From: Lanius collurio
Lineage: Eukaryota; Chordata; Aves; Passeriformes; Laniidae
Reading direction: 5' to 3'
NCBI GenBank assembly: GCA_020086605.1
Contig: JACBWW010000007.1
Coordinates: 26,160,462-26,224,461, forward strand
DNA: 64,000 bases
The translations under genes were made by a program, and so were the position numbers. This document shows, piece by piece, positions 1-15,020 of this stretch. The notes under the pieces were generated by a model that saw nothing but the letters and a program-made list of their open reading frames with translations, was not told where the DNA came from and did not search any database. Every line of letters begins with the position of its first letter. Position 1 is the stretch's first letter.

Positions 1-1146
1 GAGGCATGGGGTTCAGCAACTCTCTCCTTCCTAAAACACTGGAGCTGAAGTCAGAAGTGACCCATCTCTACAGGTGTTTGTAACATCCCTGCAGCCAGCA
101 TTCTTCACTACAGGCAGTTTTTACACTGAAGCGCGGTTCTAATACTGAAAAACTATTTCAAAACTATGAAAATTAGTTTTCACTACAACCACAGCTTATG
201 TAAACACAGCTGTGTTCAGCCTTCCAGCATTAAACTACCTCTCACAATTTTAAACCAGTTGTTAGCCCATGGCATAGCTTTGTAATGAACTGCCTTTCCT
301 TCTTTGTACACCTTAGGCAGCAGTTTTCCAATTACACCAGAAAAGTTACTTTGTGTGAACACTTGAATAAATACATGAGTAGAAATCTAACCAAACATCT
401 AGACTGCTCTACACCTTATTTACCTGCAGTCATGGCACATTAGAAAATAAAAACAGAAAAAATGCACATATCTAGACATGTATTTGGGGAAAACAAAAAG
501 CATTTTCTGAACCTTTTAAAACCATGCTTGACAGAAAACATACTGAAAAATTATACTGGAATATTACGTTGCCTTTTCCTGGTGTTAAAATTAAGAGTCA
601 AACATGGTTAGAAAGGGAAAAAGGGATCTTACTTTGGTATTTAAGGATCCTTAGATGCACACGTCCAGGTCAAATGCATCGAAATACCCACCACAAGGCA
701 CAACCCCAAAAGATTTGATATAACATTATAGGTTTTGCTAATTAGCACAGCTATCAAAAATGCCCCAACGAGAGGCTCAAGTGAGCCCCCCTCCCCAAGG
801 AACCTTCCCCTGGATGGTTCTATCTTAGCTTACAAAATGGGTTCTGGACAGGACCTTGGGGTCTGGGGCACACTGATCCCTAACTACGAAGCTTCTGAAA
901 TGTTCAGTCTCCCAGCTTGACAAAAAAGTCCAAGAACGTATGCAAAAATGCACTAAGAATACAAATATTGTAAAAAGGGATAAAAAGCAGTATAAAAGAA
1001 AAAAAGAAAAAAAAAAAAAAAAAACCAAAAAATCTTCATGGCATCAATTACACAGTGAATGTGCACAGTAATATTTGAATATTTGAAAGCAAGAATTGTT
1101 TCAGAAATGTACTTTCAGAGAATTTAAAAGAAGTGATTATACATAC
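1..1146 (-). other. PIGA intron 5, partial
   Basis: This begins at the exon 5 donor and runs off the left edge. I looked for the last coding exon on the minus strand (the YDRVSVEAVLP start and the hydrophobic membrane segment) and did not see it. The stretch is AT-rich, with a poly(A)-like run near 1002-1023. Introns 4 (1354-2540), 3 (2674-3747) and 2 (3881-4442) also hold nothing recognisable apart from short A-runs such as 4258-4274. Confidence 0.6.
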
Positions 1147-5130
<3,984 letters not shown>

Positions 5131-5325
5131 TCACTCGCCGGCGGCCGCCCGCGACGACCCCCGGCCCCCTTCAGTGCCGGCGATGCCGCCGGGCCCGGCC
5201 CCGCGTCCCGCGCAGGCCGCACGCAGGGAGGGGCGGCGCCGCGGCCCCTCGAAGAGTCTGGTCACCGCGGCGGCCGCCCCGAGGGGACGGGGGTGGCGGT
5301 GAGGGCAGGGGGACCGTGCACGTAC

Positions 5326-5366
5326 CTGCCGGCGGCCGGCGCTCCCTGCGCGCTGCCCGGCGCCAT
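5326..5366 (-). CDS. PIGA: Possible coding part of PIGA exon 1
   Basis: A consensus donor CAG|GTACGT ends exon 1 at 5326, leaving a 224-bp intron 1 (5325-5102). From ATG 5366-5364 (G at -3, G at +4) the 41 nt encode 13 codons plus two bases. These join exon 2 in frame and would add 18 residues (MAPGSAQGAPAAGRSGPG) before the exon 2 methionine. Human exon 1 is non-coding as far as I know. The transcription start is unknown: a CCAAT box only about 35 bp upstream may place it inside or downstream of this ATG. The exon and donor are well supported; the coding role is speculative. Confidence 0.4.
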
Positions 5367-5485
5367 GTCCCCATCGCCCGCCCACCGCGGCAGCACAGCC
5401 AATCACCGCCCGGCGCTGCGTCACGCGGGAAGAGGGACCGCGCGGGACGGGCGGTGCGACAGAGCCCAGCCCCGCCCCGCTCCCG
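5367..5485 (-). promoter_or_regulatory. PIGA proximal promoter in CpG island
   Basis: A very GC-rich, TATA-less stretch directly upstream of exon 1. Visible elements are a CCAAT box (plus-strand CCAAT at 5399-5403), a CRE/ATF-like TGCGTCAC at 5417-5424 and several GGGCGG-type GC boxes. This composition is typical of a housekeeping promoter and suits the broad expression of PIGA. The exact start site cannot be read from sequence alone. Confidence 0.6.
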
Positions 5486-5490
5486 GCCCC

Positions 5491-6054
5491 GCCCCATCCC
5501 TCAGCCCGGGATCCCGCCCCGCCCCTCCCTCAGCCCGGGATCCCGCCCCGCTCCATCCCTCAGTCCGGGATCCCGCCCCGCTCCCGGCCCNNNNNNNNNN
5601 NNNNNNNNNNNNNNNNNNNNNNNNNNNNNNNNNNNNNNNNNNNNNNNNNNNNNNNNNNNNNNNNNNNNNNNNNNNNNNNNNNNNNNNNNNNNNNNNNNNN
5701 NNNNNNNNNNNNNNNNNNNNNNNNNNNNNNNNNNNNNNNNNNNNNNNNNNNNNNNNNNNNNNNNNNNNNNNNNNNNNNNNNNNNNNNNNNNNNNNNNNNN
5801 NNNNNNNNNNNNNNNNNNNNNNNNNNNNNNNNNNNNNNNNNNNNNNNNNNNNNNNNNNNNNNNNNNNNNNNNNNNNNNNNNNNNNNNNNNNNNNNNNNNN
5901 NNNNNNNNNNNNNNNNNNNNNNNNNNNNNNNNNNNNNNNNNNNNNNNNNNNNNNNNNNNCCCATCCCTCAGCCCGGGATCCCGCCCCGCCCCATCCCTCA
6001 GCCCGGGATCCCGCCCCGATACATCCCTCAGCCCGGGATCCCGCCCCGCTCCCG
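5491..6054. repeat. GC-rich ~30-bp minisatellite upstream of PIGA
   Basis: Near-identical units of 29-30 bp containing CATCCCTCAGCCCGGGATCC-type cores start at 5491, 5521 and 5550 left of the N gap. Three more (about 5959-6047) lie to its right, with the last flanked by the same CTCCCGGCCC sequence seen at 5581. Each unit carries CCGCCCC, the complement of an Sp1 GC box. Because both gap edges are the same repeat, the gap is probably collapsed or unresolved array, so the true copy number is unknown. Confidence 0.9.
5591..5959. other. Assembly gap (369 N)
   Basis: A run of undetermined bases inside the minisatellite. The gap length should not be taken as the real array size. Any open frame read through it is meaningless. 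Confidence 0.99.
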
Positions 6055-6135
6055 GCCCAATCCCAGTTCTGCATCCCGGGATCCCGCCTCGATCCCGGCA
6101 CCAGGCACCGAGGGGACCGCGCTAACGCAGCAGCG

Positions 6136-6336
6136 ATGTCCTTGCTGTGGTGGGAAGCCCGTCCCGGACGGTGGTTGTCAAAAATGTGTAGTCCGAAGCT
6201 GTTGAAAAAAAGTGCCCTAAATGCCATACAGGGATGGGATTGCCTCAAAATTCCAAAGGCTTTGCTCTGCCCTCGGTGGAGAAGCTCTTCTGGTGTGTTT
6301 GGCTCAGTGACAACTGGAGCTCCCGAAATGTTCTAG
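6136..6336 (+). other. Candidate divergent short ORF with poly(A) signals
   Basis: On the strand opposite to PIGA, at the far edge of the CpG island, ATG 6136 opens a 66-codon frame ending at TAG 6334. Two overlapping AATAAA hexamers (6382-6387 and 6386-6391) follow about 50 bp later. The peptide (starts MSLLWWEARPGRWLSK) is not one I recognise and has no clear domain. It could be a short non-coding divergent transcript of the island promoter. The ORF may be chance. Confidence 0.2.
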
Positions 6337-6399
6337 ACTCTTCTGCTTACAAGTGCTGAAAGCTTGCTGTCTGTAAATGAAAATAAATAAAACATGATT

Positions 6400-9300
6400 T
6401 TTACAGACGGTCCAGGAGCTTGGACACTGGGAAAGGAGCTGGGTTAGCATCACTTGGCTATGCATTCCTGGTCTTCTCAAGGATCATTACCATCAGCCTT
6501 TTTTGCAGCTCCAACACTATCCTGACTGCTGCTGGCTGCCAAGAAGGATGTTCATGCCTTTCCTATATGTTCCCAAAATTATATTTTGCAGCTCCTTCTT
6601 CTTGCCAAGATTTCTGATACGAATTTTGTCAGATTTGATTCTATCATCATGCAAATGTGTTTATTGTGAGTGACAGTACAAGCTGAGCTAGGCTGGAGGG
6701 CTGGCTGGATTCCTGTTATACTGAAGCTTGGACAGACGTGGTTTGGAGGCACTGATCCCAAGAAGGACTAAGGAGCAAATCAGGCACTTCATTCTGGGGA
6801 CTGAGAGATGTTCAAGACCTTACTGTGTTGAGTAAGAAAAGCATTGCTCATTGATTGACTTTTTCTCATGTGTTCAGAAAGGCAGGACCAGGACTGGGAA
6901 ATCTGATTTCATCATCAGATGCTTCCCTGACATGGCAAGAACCTGAATTTCAGGATGGGAAGCTGAGTGTGAGGCCCGAAGAGGGGAAACTTCTCACCAG
7001 CAACAGCAGGGTGTGAAAGAAGACTTTGAGAAGCAGGAGTTTGTAGGGATCCTAGCTCTCAGAAGAAACTGTAACCTGAGTGTAAAGCTGTGGCCTTTAA
7101 TTGCATCTAGGAAAAAGCCATCAAAGTAGTGCCAAGAGAAGGAGGAAGGCACTTGGAGGTTCCCCACTGCAGCATCCCATGATGTGAGCTCTGGTAAATG
7201 ATGATGGTGACCTCCCTTGCTGTCACACTGCCCTGAAGAATCAAGCTGTCAAGTCACTCCAATTTTAGCTGTCAAGAAAACAATGCTTATGATGTTAACT
7301 ATTTGGAAAATTATTTTTTTAGATTAGTTCGTCATGTATGTTCTCTAGAGAAGTTGTAATTCTTGGTATGCAAGCTTAAAAAAATTTAAAGAGAAATCCT
7401 AACTGGTATATGACATAGCAGCCCCTTTCTTTACTTTCTCAGCAGTTGGTCATAGGCTCTGGATGTCTTTCTGAAGGAGATCAGGGATGGTGGCCAAGCC
7501 TTCCTGCCTTTGGCCCAGCATGCTGTCTTTGGTGGTCTGACACCTGTGTTCTTCACTAAATGTGTCTAGTTGAGCTTAATGTCATACCTGTCAGTGGTCC
7601 AGTCAATCCCCCTGTATCAGCAGCCTTCTCCTGTTGTCATGTTAAACAGGCCTTGAATAATGAATGTATCTACAGAGGAGCCTAGGAAAAACCTCAATGG
7701 AAAGGAAAGGAATCCTTGCCACTGACAAGTCGAAAAAGTTGCTGCTAAATTTTCTCTCCACAGCTGGTTCACATGGATGGGATAACACACACTTTTCACT
7801 TGTTGTGGTGTTGTCCTGTTTATTCATAAAATTGTCACAGATGCTGGTTGTATCCAGAGTCTATCCTACCCTGATCTGAGGTGAAGCTGATATTGAAGGG
7901 ACCAAGAGCTGAAGAAAGAATCAGATCTTCTTACTTTCTAAATGCCTGCACTCAATATATTCACTCCATCACTTAAAGCACGTACAAGGTCAAAGTCAGA
8001 CTGTAGGATAAATAGAGAGTAAAGATGTAAGACCTGTGACAGCAGAGTAATTGCCACTTCCAAGCCTGGTCCTTGAATGCTCTCTAAAACATCTCATAAA
8101 TTGAGTTAATGGAGAGAGAAGATGGAGGACACTTAAAGAGACTCCTGTGTCTTTGTTCAGGTAGCAGATGCCATTGTGCCTCAGGGAGACCTCTTCATTG
8201 TTCATGAAAATATAGGAAAACTTTCTGCCAAGTACTCTGTGCTTTCATCTCCCACTCAGCCTCCTCTCAGGCTGAATTTGCCACTCTATTCCCCAGCCTG
8301 GTAGATGACATTGCTCTTATTCCATGTCTGTATGGAGCAAAGACTGTCACTCTATGCTGTAGTGGTTTTGCTGTGTTATAAGCTGGTGTATTAAATTAAT
8401 GCATTTATTTACTTTTAATAAACCTAAAGCATGCACTTTTATTATTACAAAACAATTTTAATTGACAAAAACAAGCTATCAGCTGTTCACAGAGTGCTTC
8501 ACAACAGAGCTGTGGGGCAGTGCTGCTCTAGAGCCTGATGCCGTGACAAGGGAGCCCTAGTGCTCCTGGAAATCTTGGGACATGGAAGAGTGGTGTGAGA
8601 CTGCACAACTGGCTTGCAGTGAAGGACATTTTCTTTTCATGATTCAGGAAGACAGAAACTGTTGGAAGCCACAAATGAAGAAAATCAGTGAAAAATAGTA
8701 CTGCTGAATGGAGAATATTGCCTATAGATGCAGCATAAACTGAGGCTGATTAGTGAAACCAAGCAGGAGAGAGCCAGAGACAGCCACACACCCTGTCTGA
8801 AAAATGACAGTGCATGAATTTTTTGATTCTGCTGGAATTAAATAGGCTCCAAAACAAGGAGGAAAGTAGTATTTGGAATCATTCCACGGAAGAAAGAGGA
8901 TGAATTGTCCTTCCATTTAGTTTACTTTTACAGGGTAAGGCTGGAGAGCCTGTAATTTCTAAGATTCTTGCATAGAAGGAATGAGTGTCCAAGTGCCTAC
9001 CTCAGCAGCTGGTTTTTGATGCTAGGAAATAGCAACAGGATCTGATAGATTTCTGTAATACCTTAGAAAAGTTGGTTTTGCCTGGTTTCTACTGCGTACA
9101 GGCAATCTCATTACCTGGCTGCAATACCTTCCATAAAGCAGCCAGGAAAAATCATGGTTGTCTCATTCAAGCACCTGGGTTTTCCTATTCATGGAATCCC
9201 ACAGAAGCTGGCTGAAATTACATGTTAATGTACTTCTAAAATATGGGTTTCAAGTTGAAGGCTTAACAAACCGCAGTGCAGTCTGTGAAGGAAATTACCA

Positions 9301-12300
9301 TTAAACAGAAATTGGAGAACAGGCTTCTTTTCTCAAAGCCAAATTTCTCTCTTAGATACCAGAAAATAAGTTGGTTTTCCATTTTACAGATGCTGCTCCC
9401 TTCCAAGCAGTTTGGAATTAATCTGTGGGAGAGGAATTTGTTAACAGAAGGGAGAAGTTGATTGGCAAGGCTGAAGGCTGTGCGTGTTAGCTCTCACATA
9501 TGTGTAACCTGTGCCTCTCATGCATGCCCCAAGATCTCCATCACTTGGTCATCCTCTACATACTACAGTGCTCTTCCATCCCACAGCCCAGAGCATTCCC
9601 TTCCCTGTCAAGTCAGCTTAGTGAAGGTGAAGAAGAGCATGAGGGCTTGGGAGAAGTCAAAGGGTACATACCAGAAGTAGCTTCCAGTCCTCTGGGCTTA
9701 CACACAGGTTACATCTCTTAGCAGGACACAGAACAGGACAGCTGCTCACAGTGCATTGGCTGTAACTGAGAATAATCCTTTTTTACACCCTCTGTGAGTG
9801 AACCATTCACCACTCCCATGCAGGATCCATTCCAGTACCTGAACGCTTGGTCTCTGGTCCTTTCTGGTCCCTAGCAGGAGCAGTCATGGCAAACAAAGCC
9901 TGGATGGTGCCTGTCTTCTGCCTTCTCAGCCAAGGCAGTGATCTAGCTTAAGTACTCCTCAAATGGGGCAGAAAAAAATCCTGGGCACACAGTGCAAAGT
10001 GGTGTCTGTGCTTATCCTGACATTTTAAGCCTGTCAGAAAGACTGGTTGCTTTTGTCCTGGCAGAGCTGGGGGACACCTGTCCTGCAGCCAGCATACAAT
10101 CACTATCAACTCTCTAACTAGCCTTCTGACTAATTTGGCAGAAATACAATTTTGCCTGTGTCTGATTTACAAATCAAATAATTTACAGTAACACAGTGAT
10201 CTGGTGTCAGTTATGAAGCCACAACATGCTGACCACACTAAACTTGGTTCTACTCGGTTTTTTGGTTTGGTTTTTTTTTTTTTTTTTTTTTTTTGTCAGC
10301 TTTACTAGATCTTACTGTCTGTTTAGTTACCTGTTTCTGTTTTGCAGCTTTGAGACCACTCATGTATCAGCTGTGCTAGAAGAGAAGGCCTGCCCTAGAG
10401 GTCTTCTGTTTGTATCTTTAAGACTGTACTTGACAAACTCTTTAAAAAATTGTTGGCAATTTATGTTGTGGAGTTTGACCTTGTATGATTCTATGAGTCG
10501 GCACAAACTGGAGTGGCAGGACTGTCAGGTAGGTTTCAGCTTTAAAATGCTAGCAGAATGGGTTTAACTGAAAGCTGATTAAGTGTGAGGACTTATTGGT
10601 GGAGGAGAAAAAAAGGTGCAGTGACAACAGTAGATGGTGCTGTTGGAAACTTAAAATGTGTTTGTCCTGGTGGAGATGCAAAATATTTCAGCGCAACACT
10701 GAAGAACCTGCACCTGGTATGTTTTAATTTCTACTACTAATGTTCCTACCACACAAATGCTCCAGGACATTGTTGGCACTGTTCTTTGTAGTCATTATAC
10801 CCTATAGAGTAGTACCTGCCTGCATTCTACAGTTTGAATTTAAAGAAAACTGAGTTTCCAATAAAAATTAAGCTTTTTTGATAGCCTTTCCAATATATTG
10901 ATAGTTTGCATCCAAATTTGAACTGTAAATCAAGAATAATTAATTTTAGTTATACTTTAAAACCCATTAAATGAGACAAGGGTTCTTTACTATTACTGTA
11001 GCCATGAATATCTAGAGGTAAAAACAAGGTCTATGGAGGAAGAAGTAATTTTTATTTGATTGTTAGAATTGAGAAGACTCAGAGAGGCATGAAAACTGTT
11101 CTTGAGGTGTGAAATGGAAGGCACAGATTTCAAGCTTTGTGCAGGCTGGAAAGTACTGCTCTGAGGTTAACTTAGTAGATGTGGAGCAGGGCAAGGTAAA
11201 AGGTGATTATACTCCAGAGGACAGGTAGAGAAGTGTGGGCATTCTCAGCTCTGAAAACTTTTTGGAATGATCTGGGAGTAGATCTAAAATGGGATGCACA
11301 GGGAAATGGAGGAACAGAGAGACCAGATGACTTTCAAGGGATTTTCATGATATGCCTTCATAACTAAGCTACAGGAGAATGCTGATGTTTATTGCAAAGA
11401 CAATATTGATAAGAAGCATTGCATAGTTGTGGATGTGTTAAGTTTCTCCTTTGTTTCGTCACTTACGTTGCTGATTTTATTCTGAGGACTGAATCAAAAT
11501 AACTTCTATGCAAGTGTATTTGAATGTTTAAACACAATTCTGAACAGTTATTGCATTAACAGGGATCAAGATATACTTTCCCAAGGAAAAAGAGCAAAGG
11601 AGGGGCTTGGGTGTGCATAGACAGTGGGATCTGGAGTCAAGGGAAAGTTTTGGATAAATGCCTTCCCAATGAGTCACCTAACAGAAACTGATGGGTTAGT
11701 CTGGATATCTTGCATTACCATTTCAGCTGGACCTGTGATCCTAAGACATATATTAGGGATAGTCTTCACCAATTAAAAATACCACTTAGCATAAAAAAGT
11801 GGGGCAAAATACTAAGTGCAGTGCTTCCTACTTTGTTACATTATTTTTTTGGCACTTAACTTGTAATCACACTCCATAACTAGGCATTTTTTGTATAACT
11901 ACTGTTGTAGTTTTAAATATATAGCATATATTTATGCTAATAAATTGCATTATTATATTATATATATATATAGCATACTAACGCAGACTAGAATTAAATC
12001 ATTGACTATTCCACCATAAACATTTTAAAAATATCTTTAGATGTTTAAGAAAGGAAACAGTTCACGCTAAATTATGGATCCTCACCTCAATGCTCTCAGC
12101 CTGGAAGGACCTTTCACATTGAGTAGTATTGTAAAGTATGATAAAAGGGGAAACAAAGAAGGTTTTTAGTGGCATAAAAGTCAAAATGCAGACCAAACCC
12201 TGACACATCATTTTGTGTACTCATTTTGTTTTATTGGCCAAAAGAGCACTTTCCTTTTATCTTAATTTAAAACAGATTTTTTACCCCTGAGTTAAAAGTT

Positions 12301-14430
12301 TTTAGTGAGTGAGGTTTTTAAGTAACTGCTGTTGTAGGAGTTTGATAAATTAAAAGAATGGCAGTACATCACTTGCAATCCCTGCTTGTTTGGGTTTTTT
12401 TAATGTAGACTTTGATAAATGAGAACATAGATTTACTTGGCCTGGTATCCCCCTTGTAGTTCCAAAAAGAACAATTCACTCGACAACTCCAGAATTAGAA
12501 GATGACAACCTCTTTGATATTTTAAAGCTGAAATGAATTTACCAGTTACTTAGAAAATAAAAAGGAAAAAGGCAGCTGAAGGAATTTTCTCATATTCAGT
12601 TTCGGGTTCTCAAGATTTTCCTTTCCTTTTTTTTTTTTTTACACTACCATAAAGCAAAATAATTTTAGTAGCATAAATCCTGACTTAAAATGGTACAACA
12701 AAACAAAAAATAATCCCAAGCAGATTCACATTTGTTTTCATTGGAATACAGAAAGGGACCTTATGAGTCAGCTGGAGTTGATGCCCAAAGGACCCATGTA
12801 GATTTATATGTTTGCAGTGTATATGTATATGACAGGATATTTATGTGCTCTGTCAACCCTCCCATGAATAATTCTCGCTATAAGCAATGCCACAGCATAT
12901 GACCTGTGATGGCTTTTGAAGTAAGTGAGAGCAGTACATTTAAGATGTGCTTGAATTTCTTCCATGTCACCAGCATTTGGTAAGATCACATGTACCTCTG
13001 TCCTTCTGGAAGTCAAGTACAGTTTTTGCAAGTAGGTAAATATTTCCTGACTCTTTCAATGCAGTGTGCATATTAGCTATTATTCTGATTCATATTCTTC
13101 CTTGTCCCTTCCTCCAAAAAAGCACATATAAGTGGAAGTTAGCTACTCATAAAAACTGATGGTTTGAAAAACTTCATGTGTGCTTATTTAGAATTAACAA
13201 TTATTATTAAAGTACTCTCATTCCTATTACGCACATAATACAAATATCACATTAAAGACATCCCTCACTATATAAAAATTAAGACACACCACAACAGGAA
13301 TTTTTAGCATTATTATTCTGACTATGAAACCTGAAAATCATGTCCATATGCCTAAAAAGCAAGTTATGCTGAACACAGTAATAAAAGGCCTTTCAAACTT
13401 CAAAGAGAACATTCCACTGCTCAATAACCTTCTCTCTAAGAAGGTCATTTAGTCATAGGTTAAGAGCTAAAGACATCAGTCAAAAAACAGATCTGCTGTG
13501 AATTTTATATATCTCATTTAATTCTTCTGAATTGTTATATTAAATATCCTAATTTAAAGTCAATCTGATGTATCAATATGAAAGATAACATAAGGCATTG
13601 CTATTTTAAATTTTGTTGAATATTTTTAATGAAAAATCCAGAATTTTGCCTACAAAATAACATTGATCTTTTCTAAATCCCCACCAAAATCTTAACTATC
13701 TGCATGTGTTTGCATCTTCACCTAGACCCTACTTTTAGGTCTGGTCTTCCATATAAAGGATATATGGCTATGCCACAGAGTTAGTGACAACCAAATCTTC
13801 TTGGAGCTGTGGCAGTGAAGACCAACACACAGCACTGTCATTCACAGCTCTGTGCTTAAATTCTTGAGCTTTTCCACGTAGTATTTCAGTGATTGTTACA
13901 AATGTGCATAGATGCTCTTGCTTTGGTAATTTTCTAATGATTGGGAGAGTAGGGTGGGAAAGAGCAGCACACTGTGATGCAGATTGGCATGAGCCCTTAG
14001 GAGCAGATGGTCTGCTGGGGTAGGAATTTATTATAAAAGAAATAGGTGTAAGATGCCTCTAGGTTGCACCAGAGCTGACAATCCAGCTCGAAGCATGAAG
14101 AAGTATGTTCACAAGGCTTCTGGAAATAAGGGCTGAGAACCTCTAAGGAGAATTGAAGTTATAAACTTGATAAAAACATGTATGTTGGCTTCTTAGGCCA
14201 CTCTTGTTCATGAGTGCCACCACAAGCAGTTTCTTTTTCCATCTTCACAGTAAGCCTAAGAACTGCTCTTAGTCTACAAGATTTTGGGCACATTGCTCCT
14301 GCAAAGTAGAAATCCCTCATGGGTAGAAGAACCTGTAGGGGGTTAAATTCAGTGAAAATAACACTGAATTTTACATTGACCTCCAGGTGTGTTTTTGTTG
14401 ATCACACAATCTCTGTTGCTTGAGCATGCT
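6400..14430. other. Intergenic DNA between PIGA and VEGFD, no gene seen
   Basis: About 8 kb without any exon or RNA gene I can recognise on either strand. It holds simple repeats only: a poly(T) run near 10269-10294, a poly(T) at about 12629-12641, and an AT dinucleotide run at 11959-11972. Open frames here are short and look random. Confidence 0.6.
11959..11972. repeat. (TA)n microsatellite
   Basis: A short uninterrupted TA run within an AT-rich stretch (11925-11975). Confidence 0.85.
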
Positions 14431-14436
14431 TGTCCC

Positions 14437-15020
14437 TGTCCTGGTTTCAGCTGGGATAGAGTTAACTTTCTTCTTAGTAGCTGGTACAGTGCTTTGTTAT
14501 TTGTGTGAGAATAATACTGATGTTTTGACTATTGCTAAGTAGTGCTTACTCTGAATCAAGGACTCTTTGATTTCCCATGCTTTGACAGAGAGCAGATGCA
14601 CAAGAAGCTGTGACGAAGCACAGCCAGGATGGCTGAGTCAACGGGTCAAAGGGATATCCCATTCCATAGAATGTCATACCCAGTATATAAACTGGGGGGG
14701 TTAAGGGAGTGCTGATCACCACTGGGATGGACTGGGCGTTGGTCAGTGGGTGGTGAGCAATTGTGCTGTACATCATTTAAGATTCTTGGGGTTTATTCCT
14801 CTTCCTCTCTTTCTTTTCCATTACAACTACTACTAGTAGTAGCATTATTGTTACTGTTGTTGTGGTAGCTGTTATATTTTATTTTGTTTCAATTATCAAA
14901 CAATTGTTCTTACCTCAACCCATGAGGTTTACCATTTCTTCCCAAATCTCCCCACTAGGGTGGTGGTAGGGCAAGTGAGTTGTGTGGTACTTAGTTACCA
15001 GCTGGGGTTAAACCACAATG
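14437..15020 (+). mobile_element. Solo LTR, bird ERVL-type endogenous retrovirus
   Basis: The stretch begins TGTCCTGGTTTCAGCTGGGA and ends near CAGCTGGGGTTAAACCACAA, the ends of a common LTR family in neoavian genomes as I remember it. Internal landmarks agree: AAGTAGTGCTTACTCT, CCCAGTATATAAACTGGGG with TATA at 14684-14690, and GGTCAGTGGGTGGTGAGCAA. The terminal CA appears mutated and I find no matching target-site duplication, so the copy is old. No internal gag-pol-env sequence adjoins it, so it is a solo LTR. Confidence 0.88.

Noticed and set aside
825..1028. Minus-strand hydrophobic frame near the left edge, considered as the PIGA membrane-anchor exon
   Set aside because: Its hydrophobic part is just poly(T)-rich code (strings of Phe) and it shows no similarity to the conserved C-terminal segment of PIGA.
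10480..10500. GATTCTATGAG resembling the CR1 3' terminus
   Set aside because: The upstream sequence does not continue as a CR1 tail, so the match is only a few bases.
14820..14842. Near-palindrome CTACTACTAGTAGTAG
   Set aside because: It lies inside the ERVL LTR in a trinucleotide-rich stretch and needs no separate explanation.
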